In this document: piece by piece, positions 25,089 to 33,984 of the stretch
Numbering within the stretch: position 1 is the stretch's first letter
Layout of the letters: each line of letters begins with the position of its first letter
DNA from: Archangium violaceum
GTDB taxonomy: Bacteria > Myxococcota > Myxococcia > Myxococcales > Myxococcaceae
Length of the DNA: 64,000 nt
Assembly (NCBI RefSeq): GCF_016859125.1
Contig: NZ_CP069338.1
Coordinates: 868,001 to 932,000 of the forward strand
Direction: 5' to 3'
Notes under the pieces: model-generated
What the model was told of the DNA's origin: nothing
Database searches by the model: none
What the model saw: only the letters and a program-made list of their open reading frames with translations
Position numbers and translations under genes: made by a program

Positions 25089-26066
25089 ATGACCCGAAAA
25101 ATCAGGTTTGCAGCTCTGGCGGTTCTCACCACAGCTTCCCTGACGATGGCCGCGACCGAGGCCCCCCTCGCGGACCCGCTGGCCGCGTACCCGAATCCCG
25201 GACGCGTCACCGGCGACATTGGCATCCACGATCCATCCATGGTCAAGACCCCGGCGGGGACGTACCTGGCCGTGTCCACGGGACCCAATTTGCAGCTCAA
25301 GACGTCGGCCGACCGCACGGCCTTCCGCAACGCGGGCGCGGTCTTCCCGAACGGCGCGGCCTGGACCACCGCATACACCGGCGGCAGCCGCGACCTCTGG
25401 GCGCCGGACATATCCTACCGGAACGGCCGTTACTACCTCTACTACTCGGCCTCGACGTTCGGCTCGAACCGCTCGGCGATCTTCCTGGCCACCAGCACGA
25501 CCGGCGCCTCCGGTTCGTGGACCCATCAGGGGTTGGTGATCGAGTCCTCGCCAGGCAATGACTACAACGCCATCGATCCCAACCTTTACGTCGACCCGCA
25601 GGGCCGCTGGTGGCTGACGTTCGGCTCGTTCTGGTCGGGGATCAAGATGATCGCGCTCGACGCCTCTACCGGCAAGCGCTCGGACAACACGATCCGTTCC
25701 ATCGCCGGGCGCGGCGGAGGAGCGATCGAGGCGCCTTTCCTCACCCGGCGCGGGTCGTACTACTACCTGTGGGTGTCGTTCGATCGGTGCTGCCAGGGCG
25801 CGTCGAGCACCTACCGGATCATGGTCGGCCGCTCGACGAGCGTGACCGGGCCGTTCGTGGACCGCAATGGCACGGTGATGACTGCCGGCGGGGGAACCGA
25901 GATCCTGGCCGGGCACGGCTCGATCCACGGCCCTGGGCATCAGGCGGTGCTGACGGACAATGACGCGGACGTGCTGGTGTATCACTACTACACGGACAGC
26001 GGTGCGCCCACTCTGGGGATCAACCTCATCGGTTACGACTCCCAGGGATGGCCCTTTGTCTATTGA
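25089..26066 (+). CDS. Secreted GH43 arabinan endo-1,5-alpha-L-arabinosidase
   Basis: 325 residues with a signal peptide (TRKIRFAALAVLTTASLTMA). The GH43 five-blade propeller residues are visible: general base Asp in GIHDPSMV, pKa-modulating Asp in NAIDPNLYVD and general acid Glu in GAIEAPFL. SRDLWAPDISY and HGPGHQAV are typical of arabinanases that cut arabinan side chains of pectin. Start chosen at ATG 25089, since an upstream in-frame ATG would precede the signal with polar residues. The next gene, a rhamnogalacturonan lyase, starts 122 bp downstream on the same strand. Together they would attack rhamnogalacturonan-I, backbone and arabinan side chains. Confidence 0.9.
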   Translation: MTRKIRFAALAVLTTASLTMAATEAPLADPLAAYPNPGRVTGDIGIHDPSMVKTPAGTYLAVSTGPNLQLKTSADRTAFRNAGAVFPNGAAWTTAYTGGSRDLWAPDISYRNGRYYLYYSASTFGSNRSAIFLATSTTGASGSWTHQGLVIESSPGNDYNAIDPNLYVDPQGRWWLTFGSFWSGIKMIALDASTGKRSDNTIRSIAGRGGGAIEAPFLTRRGSYYYLWVSFDRCCQGASSTYRIMVGRSTSVTGPFVDRNGTVMTAGGGTEILAGHGSIHGPGHQAVLTDNDADVLVYHYYTDSGAPTLGINLIGYDSQGWPFVY

Positions 26067-26188
26067 GGGCATGCATCGCGAGAGGTTTCACCCCTGGCGG
26101 AGGCACCTGGGCCGCCATATGCCGCGACAGATCCAGCCCGGTGAGCAGAACGAAGTCCTGGAACGTGCTCCTGAAGTGGACCCCTATC

Positions 26189-28030
26189 ATGCTCAGACAT
26201 CTCCTGTTTGGCCGCGCCGCTTGCCTGCTGGCAGGCGCCGCGATCGTTGGTATTGCCACCCCCGCCACCGCCCAGTACCAGCGTGAGACACTTGGACGCG
26301 GCGTCGTTGCCGTGCCCGCATCGAACGGCGGCACCCTGGTCTCCTGGCGCCTGCTGGCCACAGACCCGGCCGGCGTCGGCTTCCACGTCTACCGCGATGG
26401 CACCAGGCTCACGACGACTCCGCTCACCGACCGCACCAACATGCGTGACACGCGGGGCACGCCGAGCTCCACCTACACCGTTCGCGCGGTCGTGAACGGC
26501 AGCGAGCAGGAGGCCTCCCCCGCAGCCGCGATCTGGTCTGGCGGCTATCTCAACATCCCACTGCAGAAGCCCGCCGGCGGCACCACGCCCGACGGCGTCG
26601 CCTACACATATGTGGCGAACGACGCGAGCGTCGGCGATCTCAATGGCGATGGACAGTACGAGCTCGTGCTGAAGTGGGACCCGACCAACGCCAAGGACAA
26701 CAGCCAATCGGGCTACACCGGCAATGTCTACATCGACGCCTATCAATTGAACGGCACCCGGCTGTGGCGGATCGACCTCGGCCGCAACATCCGCGCGGGC
26801 GCGCACTACACGCAGTTCCAGGTGTTCGACTATGACGGCAACGGCCGCGCCGAGGTCGTGATGAAGACCGCCGACGGCACCGTCGACGGCCAGGGCCGCG
26901 TCATCGGCAATGCGAGCGCGGACCATCGCAACAGCGCGGGCTACGTCCTCGCCGGCCCCGAATTCCTCACGGTGTTCGAAGGCACCACCGGCCGCGCGCT
27001 GTCCACCGTCAACTACGTCGTGCCGCGCCACCCCGATACGCAGAATCCTTCGCCGAGCCAGCTCAACAGCATCTGGGGCGACAACTACGGCAACCGCGCC
27101 GACCGCTTCCTCGCCGCCACCGCCTATCTCGATGGCAGCCGTCCCAGCATCATCATGGCGCGCGGGTACTACACCCGCACCACCGTCACCGCCTGGGACT
27201 TCCGCAACGGCTCGCTCACCCAGCGCTGGCTGTTCGACAGCCGGGCGCTCGGCGACTCACGCTATTCCGGCCAGGGCAACCATCAGCTCAGCATCGCCGA
27301 CGTCGATGGCGACGGCCGCGATGAAATCCTGTATGGCGCCATGGCCTTGGACGACAACGGCACGCGGCTGTGGTCCAGTGGCCTCGGCCATGGCGACGCG
27401 ATGCACGTCTCTGATCTCATCCCGTCGCGCCCTGGCCTCGAACGGTTCGGTGTCCATGAGAGCCCGGGCAGCAACGGCGGCATCGGCGCCGCGATGCTCG
27501 ACGCGCGCACCGGCCAGCGCATCTGGACGAGTTCCGCCTCCAGCGATGTCGGCCGCGGCATCTCGGCCGACATCGATCCGCGCCACCCCGGCGCCGAGGC
27601 GTGGGCGTCCAACTCGAGCACGCTCTACAACTCCACCGGCCAGAACATCGGCACGCGCCCCGGCCCGATGAACTTCGCCATCTGGTGGGATGGAGACAAG
27701 CAGCGCGAGCTGCTCGACGGCGTCACCATCAGCAAGTGGAACTACACGGAGCAGACGCTCTCGACGTTGCTCTCGCCCTCGGGCACCGCGTCCAATAACG
27801 GCACCAAGGCCAACCCGGTGCTCAGCGCCGACATCCTCGGTGACTGGCGTGAGGAGCTGATCGTTCGGACCACCGACAGCACGGCGCTGCGCATCTATTC
27901 CTCGCCGTATTCGTCCAACTACCGCTACGTCACGCTGATGCACGATCCGGTGTACCGGCTCGGCGTCGCCTGGCAGAACACCGCCTACAACCAGCCGCCG
28001 CACCTCAGCTACTTCATCGGCGACAACTGA
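26189..28030 (+). CDS. Secreted PL11 rhamnogalacturonan lyase
   Basis: 613 residues; polysaccharide lyase of family PL11 that cleaves the rhamnogalacturonan-I backbone by elimination. A signal peptide (CLLAGAAIVGIATPATAQ) is followed by a short fibronectin-like start (VGFHVYRDGTRLTTTP) and the eight-blade propeller with many calcium-loop motifs such as DLNGDGQYEL, FDYDGNGRAEVVMK and DVDGDGRDEIL. FGVHES and GHGDAMH are family hallmarks. ATG 26189 begins the signal; an upstream in-frame ATG at 26048 overlaps the arabinanase end and is unlikely. A GC hairpin lies just after the stop. The pair with GH43 forms a small pectin-degradation cassette flanked by IS91 remnants on both sides. Confidence 0.92.
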   Translation: MLRHLLFGRAACLLAGAAIVGIATPATAQYQRETLGRGVVAVPASNGGTLVSWRLLATDPAGVGFHVYRDGTRLTTTPLTDRTNMRDTRGTPSSTYTVRAVVNGSEQEASPAAAIWSGGYLNIPLQKPAGGTTPDGVAYTYVANDASVGDLNGDGQYELVLKWDPTNAKDNSQSGYTGNVYIDAYQLNGTRLWRIDLGRNIRAGAHYTQFQVFDYDGNGRAEVVMKTADGTVDGQGRVIGNASADHRNSAGYVLAGPEFLTVFEGTTGRALSTVNYVVPRHPDTQNPSPSQLNSIWGDNYGNRADRFLAATAYLDGSRPSIIMARGYYTRTTVTAWDFRNGSLTQRWLFDSRALGDSRYSGQGNHQLSIADVDGDGRDEILYGAMALDDNGTRLWSSGLGHGDAMHVSDLIPSRPGLERFGVHESPGSNGGIGAAMLDARTGQRIWTSSASSDVGRGISADIDPRHPGAEAWASNSSTLYNSTGQNIGTRPGPMNFAIWWDGDKQRELLDGVTISKWNYTEQTLSTLLSPSGTASNNGTKANPVLSADILGDWREELIVRTTDSTALRIYSSPYSSNYRYVTLMHDPVYRLGVAWQNTAYNQPPHLSYFIGDN

Positions 28031-28041
28031 CGCCGGAAGGA

Positions 28042-28066
28042 CTCCCGCCGCGCCCAGCGGCGGGAG
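28042..28066 (+). terminator. Hairpin after the rhamnogalacturonan lyase gene
   Basis: A perfect ten-base inverted repeat CTCCCGCCGC / GCGGCGGGAG with a five-base loop lies 12 bases after the stop. It lacks a T-run, so termination may be partial or Rho-aided. Confidence 0.5.
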
Positions 28067-28318
28067 GTCTCCTGGAGCAGGTCTCAAGACAGTTCGAGAG
28101 CCATCTCCCACGGCGAGAGCGGTGAGGGCCGGCCCCTCCGCCGCCCGAGCTGGTGTCAAAGCACTCGAAATGCGGGACGAGACTCGGAGGGGACGGGTGG
28201 ACCGGAGACGGTGGAATTGGAGGTGGCACCCCTTGCTTGGGGGAGCTGGTCCTGCAAGGGCGTCGGCCGCCGCCTCCTCCCGCCGCCTCCTGCTCGCGGG
28301 TCCCCGTGACGTGGAACG

Positions 28319-29588
28319 TCAGCGCGGCGTGAGCTTGAGCAGCTTGCCGTTGGTGGCGTCGGTGAGCAGGTAGAGCGCTCCCTCGGGGCCCTGCACCACC
28401 TCGCGGATGCGCTCCCTGCGCTCCGTGAGCAACCGCTCCTCGCCCACCACAAGGTCATTCCTTATCATGAGCCGCACCAGCGCCTGGCTGGACAGGCCGC
28501 CGATGAAGACGTTGTTCTTCCACTCGGGGAACAGGTCTCCGGAGTAGATGGTCATGCCCGAGGGGGAAATCACCGGCTCCCAGTAGTACACGGGCTGCTC
28601 CATGCCCGGAGCCTGGGTGCTCTGGTGGATGGGCGCGCCGGAGTACTCCTCGCCGTAGCCGATGGTGGGCCAGCCGTAGTCCTTGCCCGCCTCGGGCCGG
28701 TTGAGCTCGTCACCCCCTTGCGGACCCATCTCCACCGTCCACAGTCGCTTCTGGCTGTCGAGCGCCGCCGACAGGATGTTGCGGTGGCCCACCGACCAGA
28801 TCTCCGGCTTGGCTCCCGGGGTGTTCACGAACGGGTTGTCCTGGGGCACCGAGCCGTCGGGGTTGATGCGGACCACCTTGCCAAAGTGGCTCTTCACGTC
28901 CTGCGCCTGCTTGCGGCCCTCGAGGATGGAGCGCTCACCCAGGGTGACGAACAGCTTGTTGTCGGGGGTGAACACGAGCCGTCCGCCCGCGTGCAGGGTC
29001 GACTCGAGCGTGGGCATCATGCGGAAGATGACCGCACGTTCTCCACGCGCGGCCGCGGGCCATCCACGAGCTTCGCGCGCGCCACCGCCAGACCGTTGCC
29101 GCCCTGGCGGGGCTCGTAATAGGTCCAGTAGATGAGGCCGCTCTGGGCGTAGTCGGGACCGATCTCCACGTCGAGCAGGCCTCCCTGCCCACGACCATCC
29201 ACGCGCGGCAGTCCCGCGACGGCGGGGGACTTCGCGCCCTGGGGCGTGACGATGTAGAGGGCGCCCGTGGGCTTCTCCGTCACCAGCATGCGCTTGTCGG
29301 GCAGGAAGGCGATGGCCCAGGGGTTCCTGAAGCCCGAGGCAATCTCGGTGACCTGGATGGCCGTCTTCGACTTGACTTCCGGGGCGCGCGTCTGACCGGG
29401 GAAGGCCGGTTGGAACTCGGGCACGTTGGGAGGACCCGTCGGTACGGGGGGCCGCTGGGAAGGGGTTCTTCCAGCGGGAGGCTCGCGTCTTTGGTGGTTT
29501 GCGGCGTGCCGTCCGGGTTGTCGGGGGGCTGATTTCCGCGACCCGACAGCAAGGCGGCGACGATGAAGCTCATCGACAAGGTTCGCAT
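28319..29588 (-). pseudogene. PQQ-dependent sugar dehydrogenase (glucose/sorbosone type), frameshifted
   Basis: A secreted six-blade quinoprotein gene broken in two places. ATG 29588 (with GGAGAG six bases upstream) starts [20 protein letters not shown], where the expected lipobox Cys is Arg (CGC for TGC). A first shift near 29440 moves to the frame [36 protein letters not shown] second near 29027 (one base missing in a CGG context) moves to [46 protein letters not shown]. All blades are recognisable, so the damage is recent, or the shifts are sequencing errors. If real, the cell has lost this periplasmic aldose dehydrogenase. Confidence 0.85.
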
Positions 29589-29689
29589 ATGACTCTCTCC
29601 TCAGTGGTGCTGGGTCAGCACAGAGGCGGTGGACGATACGGATTCAGCGTCCATGCGGGAGCAGGCTCGTATGTCTCCTTTCCGTGACT

Positions 29690-29980
29690 GCTCGAGGCAC
29701 AACACCACGCGTGCTGGGGTGGCCCCTGCACTGCAGCCAGCGGCAGCAGGCCGCGTGGGCAACTCCAGGTGCTCCACACTGGCGCGCACTTCGTTGGGGG
29801 CCGTCAGGTACTCCAACACACGGCTCCTGCCTCCACTCCATACACACGTGAAGACATCCCATGCGAACGTCCTGCTCAGCAGCTTCGCCTGGTCCACTCG
29901 CCGCTTCCGCTCCTTCTTCGGCTCCTTCCCGTCCGCTGCCTCTGGTGCCACGCTCTCCCCCTCCTCTCCTTCTTGGGGGC
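29690..29980 (-). pseudogene. IS91-family transposase remnant 4
   Basis: Transposase tail in one open frame: EPKKERKRRVDQAKLLSRTF, AWDVFTCVWSGGRSRVLEYL and ASVEHLELPTRP. At the DNA level it is nearly the same as remnant 1 over about 150 bp. The zinc knuckle is degenerate in the same way. It abuts, on the opposite strand, a protease fragment at 29983, suggesting the insertion removed the front of that gene. Confidence 0.75.
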
Positions 29981-29982
29981 GC

Positions 29983-30261
29983 GTGCGGTTGGCGATCATC
30001 CAGCATCCCCGGAGCCGGCCCAAGGTCATCGCCGAAGGCAGATTCCTGGACTCATGTAACCAGCTTGTCTACTACACGGACCTGGACACCCTGGTCGGGA
30101 GCTCCGGCGCTGGCGTGCTCAACCGTCAAGGCCACCTGCTGGGCATCCACTCCGACGGCGATTGCGACGAAGACGGCCGCGGAGCCAACAGGGGCTGGAC
30201 CGTGAAAGCGATTGTCGAAGCGTCCCCGTACCTGCGGACCGCAGACATCGCCGAACGCTGA
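29983..30261 (+). pseudogene. C-terminal fragment of a trypsin-like serine protease
   Basis: About 90 codons reading LAIIQHPRSRPKVIAEGRFL, NQLVYYTDLDTLVGSSGAGV and LLGIHSDGDC to a TGA. GSSGAG is the catalytic-serine motif of trypsin-like/V8-like peptidases (pfam13365 type). The His and Asp parts and any start are missing: upstream lies the IS91 tail. A truncated gene. Confidence 0.65.
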
Positions 30262-30310
30262 GGCCTTTCGGAGGTAGAACAGCGGGCGCACCGATGACTG
30301 GGGACTCCCG

Positions 30311-30970
30311 ATGCCCGCGACGAAGAAGACCTCCGTGAAGAAGGCCGCCCTCCCGAAGAAGCCCGCGGCGAAGGCGCCCGCGAAGAAGAACGCCCCCACA
30401 GGAGACCTCCTGGTCGCCACGTTCGCGAGCCCGCGCGAGTGGGCCGACTGGCTCTCCACCCACCATGCGTCCGCGCGAGGCGTGTGGGTGAAGCACGCCA
30501 AGAAGGCGTCCGGCATCCCGTCAATCACCTACGCGGAGGCGCTCGACGAGGCGCTCGCGTGGGGGTGGATCGACGGACAGAAGCTGCCCTTCGACGACGT
30601 GTACTACCTCCAGAAGTTCACGCCGCGCGGCCCCCGGAGCATCTGGTCCAAGGTCAACCGCGACAAGATCCAGGCCCTCACCGAAGCGGGTCGGATGCGG
30701 CCCCCAGGGCTCGAGCAGGTGGAGCGGGCCAAGCAGGATGGGCGCTGGGACGCCGCCTACGACTCGCCGAGCCGTGCGACCGTGCCGGAGGACCTGGCGG
30801 CTGCCCTCGCGAAGAACCCCCGCGCGGCTGCGTTCTTCGCCACGCTCACCGGGGCCAACCGCTACGCCGTGCTGTTCCGGATCCACACCGCGAAGAAGGC
30901 GGAGACCCGCGCCCGGCGCATCGCGCAGTTCGTGGAGATGCTCGCCCGGCACGAGAAGCTGCACCCCTGA
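30311..30970 (+). CDS. YdeI/OmpD-associated family protein
   Basis: 219 residues. The first 35 are Lys/Ala/Pro-rich (TKKTSVKKAALPKKPAAKAP), resembling histone-like tails of myxobacterial proteins. The YdeI-type domain follows: FASPREWADWLSTHHASARG, WVKHAKKASGIPSITYAEAL, DEALAWGWIDGQ and the tail RRIAQFVEMLARHEK. Family members are linked to bacteriocin/peptide resistance in some species, but their biochemical role is unclear. Stands alone on the plus strand. Confidence 0.87.
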   Translation: MPATKKTSVKKAALPKKPAAKAPAKKNAPTGDLLVATFASPREWADWLSTHHASARGVWVKHAKKASGIPSITYAEALDEALAWGWIDGQKLPFDDVYYLQKFTPRGPRSIWSKVNRDKIQALTEAGRMRPPGLEQVERAKQDGRWDAAYDSPSRATVPEDLAAALAKNPRAAAFFATLTGANRYAVLFRIHTAKKAETRARRIAQFVEMLARHEKLHP

Positions 30971-31179
30971 AACCAGTGGCGGGCCACTCGCGCCGAGACG
31001 AACAGGAGCCATCCCGCCCGGATGGCGAGGGACCGGCGCGAGATGACCCTAGACTCCCTCATGCTCCTCCGCTCGGTGAGCTCGCCTTCGCCCTGGGCAT
31101 CGTCAACGCGCGCGAACGTTGCCAGCAGGGAAACAGCCGTCCTCCCCATGACGGAGCCTGACCGCAGCTGGCGGACCTC

Positions 31180-31629
31180 CTACTCAGCACGGACCCACTG
31201 CTGGGTGCGCCCGATGAGGGAGAGGCCAATGTAGCCACGCACCTTCAGCTTCTTGCCCCCGTCCTCGACGGCGAGCTTGCACTTGTACGTCTTGCCATTG
31301 CCCGGATCGAGGATCGTCCCTCCCGACCACTCGTTGTCGTCCTTCTTGAGGTCGCGAAGGATGACCATCCCGGTGATGGGCTGGTTCTTCAGCGCCCCCT
31401 CGCACTTGTCACAGACCGGGTTCTGCTCCTCGTTGGGCTCGCGGAAGAGCTTCTCGATCTTCCCGAACAGCTTGCCGCCCTCCTCGTAGATGATGATGAC
31501 GGACTTCGGCTTCTTCGTCTCGTCATCAATGGTGGTCCAGCGCCCCACCGCGCTCGGCTCCTGGGCCAGGGCGCTCGAGGCGAACAACACGAACAGCGAG
31601 GCCAGTCCCAACCAACGGTTTGTCGTCAT
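31180..31629 (-). CDS. Secreted DUF2147-family protein
   Basis: 149 residues with a signal peptide (NRWLGLASLFVLFASSALAQ). DUF2147 features are visible: VGRWTTIDDETKKPKSVI, IYEEGGKLFGKIEKLF, CDKCEGALKNQPITGMVIL and GYIGLSLIGRTQQWVR. These small periplasmic proteins form a lipocalin-like beta fold; function unknown. AGGAGG lies ahead of the ATG. The gene is followed, upstream on its strand, by a decayed monooxygenase fragment. Confidence 0.88.
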   Translation of the reverse strand: MTTNRWLGLASLFVLFASSALAQEPSAVGRWTTIDDETKKPKSVIIIYEEGGKLFGKIEKLFREPNEEQNPVCDKCEGALKNQPITGMVILRDLKKDDNEWSGGTILDPGNGKTYKCKLAVEDGGKKLKVRGYIGLSLIGRTQQWVRAE

Positions 31630-31837
31630 TCTGAGTTCCTCCTGCACTGGGGTCACAGCGCGGAGCCTATCCTCAGTGAGATGTCCTTCACAAAACAGCG
31701 CGAATGGGTGGGACCCCTCGATGCGGTGCGGTACGCGGAAATGGGCAATGACGACGGAAGGGGTGACATGACCCGCGCTACGCGCTCGTGTCCCGGCGTG
31801 TGGCTCGCACCAGGGCTCGCCTGGAGCGCCACCTCCT
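31630..31837. other. Short intergenic stretch
   Basis: About 200 bp between DUF2147 and the monooxygenase remnant. It should contain the DUF2147 promoter. No gene recognised. Confidence 0.25.
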
Positions 31838-32170
31838 GGTACTCCTCGAGCGGAGCCCGGAAGAGAACGCTTCGCAGCGTTCGGATATGGCCGCGTCCCT
31901 TCCGGCCGATCCCCAACGCCTCGCGAATCGGGCTGCGGTGGCCATCCGCCGCAATCAGATAGGCAGCCCGCCTCGCGTACTCTCATCCCTCGCGCGTGCG
32001 CAGCGAGGCGACGACACCGTCAGCGTCCGGCTCGAAACCGATCAACTCCGTTTCGAGCCGGATGCCGGCACCGAGCGCAATCGCTTTCTCACGAAGGATG
32101 GGCTCGAGACGCTCCTACTCGCGCCCGGGCTCCTGCTGGGTCTCGGGTGTCCAGGCGGTCTCCTCCTTCG
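31838..32170 (-). pseudogene. Decayed fragment of an FAD monooxygenase, duplicate of 41852..43417
   Basis: About 330 bp closely match positions 42797-43155 inside the intact monooxygenase gene. Both contain the same codons for IGRxGRGHIRTLRSVLFRA, PLEEY and the sequence around VVASLRAR, with scattered substitutions and several small indels that break the frame. Only the middle of the gene is present. Either a partial duplication within the genome or a remnant of a second acquired copy. Confidence 0.8.
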
Positions 32171-32178
32171 ATGACTTC

Positions 32179-33000
32179 TCAAGAAGCCAGGAGGGCCTCC
32201 ATGCGCGAGCGGACATCCCCCATCATCTCCGGGTGGGTGACGACGTAGAGCCGCTGCTCGCGGACGGCGGAGATCACCTGGTCGGCCACCTGCGCGGGCG
32301 ACAGACCCGCCTCCACCTCCTTGCGGAAGAACGCGTTCATCGCGGCCTGGGCGGGAGTGGGTGGCTCCACGGGAGGGGGCGGGGGTCCTCCGGGTCGGTT
32401 GCGTACCGCATCGAGGATGCGCGTGCGCACCCAACCCGGGCAGAGGACCGAGGCCCCCACCTTCGCGCCCTGCATGCGCAGCGAGCCATGCAGCTGCTCG
32501 GTGAGTGCCACCACTCCATACTTGCTCACCTGGTAGGGCGCGCTCGGGTGGAAGGGCAGCAGGCCCGCCATGGAAGCGGTGTTGACGACGTGCCCCTCGG
32601 AGCCCTGCTCCAACATCAGCGGCACGAAGGTGCGCACCCCATGGATGACGCCCCAGAGGTTCACGCCCAACACCCAGTCCCAATCCTCGCTCGTGGCCTC
32701 CCACGCCAACCCCCCCGCCGCCACCCCCGCGTTATTGCACACCAGATGCACGGCCCCGAACGTGCTCAGCGTGCGCTTCGCCAGCTCCTCCACCTCCTTC
32801 GCCCGCGAGACGTCCGTGCGCACGCACAGCACCCGCGCTCCCGCCGCCTCCAGCTCCGCGCCCGCCCGGCGCAGTGCCTCCTCCTCCACGTCCGCGAGCA
32901 CCACCCGCATGCCCTCGCGGGCGCACCGCTCCGCCAACCCCAGTCCGATACCACTGGCCGCACCCGTGATGACCGCGACCCTGTCCCTCAGCTCCTTCAT
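32179..33000 (-). CDS. Short-chain dehydrogenase/reductase
   Basis: 273 residues, classical SDR. TGAASGIG is the cofactor loop, LADVEEE points to NAD preference (Asp after the second strand), NNAG is the structural motif and the active site is S in NTASMAG with YQVSK. A Pro-rich insertion (GGPPPPPVEPPTP) precedes the C-terminal helices. GGAGG lies upstream of the ATG. It reads away from a cluster of CCCGGGTAGAA repeats 200 bp upstream, which may regulate it. Confidence 0.9.
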   Translation of the reverse strand: MKELRDRVAVITGAASGIGLGLAERCAREGMRVVLADVEEEALRRAGAELEAAGARVLCVRTDVSRAKEVEELAKRTLSTFGAVHLVCNNAGVAAGGLAWEATSEDWDWVLGVNLWGVIHGVRTFVPLMLEQGSEGHVVNTASMAGLLPFHPSAPYQVSKYGVVALTEQLHGSLRMQGAKVGASVLCPGWVRTRILDAVRNRPGGPPPPPVEPPTPAQAAMNAFFRKEVEAGLSPAQVADQVISAVREQRLYVVTHPEMMGDVRSRMEALLAS

Positions 33001-33058
33001 GTAACTCCTCCTTCCGTCCGCGTGTGATGACGCGCGACCCTGCTCCTGCGATGGACGC

Positions 33059-33187
33059 TCAGCTCTTCTTCGCGGTGGGCCGAGCGACCAACTCCTTGGC
33101 CTTCAACGCGACGTCATCCAGGGCTCCCGACGCGATGCGCCGGTGCCCCGTGAAGTCCGTGCAATGCCTCGGATTTTCGCCGCCCAT
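33059..33187 (-). CDS. 42-codon ORF resembling a DUF2239 start
   Basis: A short frame with GGAGGG upstream of the ATG. It reads CTDFTGHRRIASGALDDVAL followed by KAKELVARPTAKKS and a stop. The GHRRIASG pattern resembles the N-terminus of DUF2239 proteins, normally several times longer. So this is either a truncated gene or a real micro-protein. Its start is 17 bp from the nearest repeat of the CCCGGGT array, suggesting the array controls it. Confidence 0.45.
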   Translation of the reverse strand: MGGENPRHCTDFTGHRRIASGALDDVALKAKELVARPTAKKS

Positions 33188-33203
33188 GTCCCATCCCTCC
33201 GCC

Positions 33204-33285
33204 CCCGGGTGGAAATTTCACCCGGGTAGAACCATGGGCGGATACTACCCGGGTAGAATCCCCTGTCAATAGTACCCGGGTAGAA
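33204..33285. promoter_or_regulatory. Array of four CCCGGGT(A/G)GAA sites
   Basis: Eleven-base units begin at 33204 (one base different), 33221, 33248 and 33275. The last three are exactly 27 bp apart. Each is centred on the palindrome TACCCGGGTA in its best form, and copy three extends toward TTCTACCCGGGTAGAA symmetry. This looks like a cooperative binding array for a dimeric repressor such as a TetR-type protein. The DNA between sites is AT-richer than its surroundings and may hold promoters. No regulator gene adjoins it. Confidence 0.65.
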
Positions 33286-33328
33286 TTGGGAGAGTCGGCC
33301 CCCCTGAGACGGTGAAGCCGGAAGGGTA

Positions 33329-33862
33329 TTAGCGGGCGCGCTCGGCCAGGCGCCGCTCGAGCAGGGCCCGGAGCACGCGACCCGGGTCCGCCACGCTCGC
33401 GGCACGCTCCGCCTGGAGCGACTGCCCCGCGGGCTTCAATTGCAGACGCACGCCCTTGGTGGACAGGAACTGCGCGTCTCCCTGCCGTTCGAAGCGGACG
33501 ACCGCGCCCTTGCCGCGGCCCAGCCCGAGCACGATGGCCCGCTCCTCGCCGTCGGGCCTCAGCAACAGGGTGTTCGGCGCCTCTCCCAATATCGAGCCGA
33601 AGAGCTCCAGGATGAGGAAGCCCTCCTCCTGGCGCAGCTCGGCACGATCGAAGAACTCCCGAGCCGCGCCCTGCGGCAGCGTGTACGGGCCCAACCGGCC
33701 CTTCCAGGACTCAGGCACTTCGGTGGGGGTCACACGCTCGCCCAACAACTGACGGCCCGCGGAGCCCGAGTGGAGCAGGACGACGTCATGGCCGTCGATG
33801 CGCTCGAACATGAACCACAGGAGCATCCCCTGGGCCTGGGCTTTGAAGAAGACCACTTTCAA
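33329..33862 (-). pseudogene. 5'-truncated gene, possible serine hydrolase C-terminus
   Basis: The frame is open from about 33885 to a stop at 33329 and could start only at a TTG (33862). The product begins mid-domain: FERIDGHDVVLLHSGSAGRQ, LGPYTLPQGA, LLLRPDGEERAIVLGLGRGK. It has the look of the C-terminal beta-rich half of a beta-lactamase-like serine hydrolase, but no catalytic motif survives to prove it. The front seems to have been lost when the IS4-type element at 33.9 kb inserted. Confidence 0.4.
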
Positions 33863-33984
33863 GGTCGGGCGGGTGATACTACTCCGTAAGGAAAGCGAGC
33901 GAGGGGGCGAGCAAGAAAGCGAGGGAGCAGCACGGGGCTACCGGCGAGGTCATGTTTCAGGGACGACTCCGAAGGGAGGGAGCC

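Noticed and set aside
33204-33285. Regular repeats considered as a CRISPR array
   Set aside because: Units are 11 bp, too short, only four copies, no cas genes; spacing fits an operator array.
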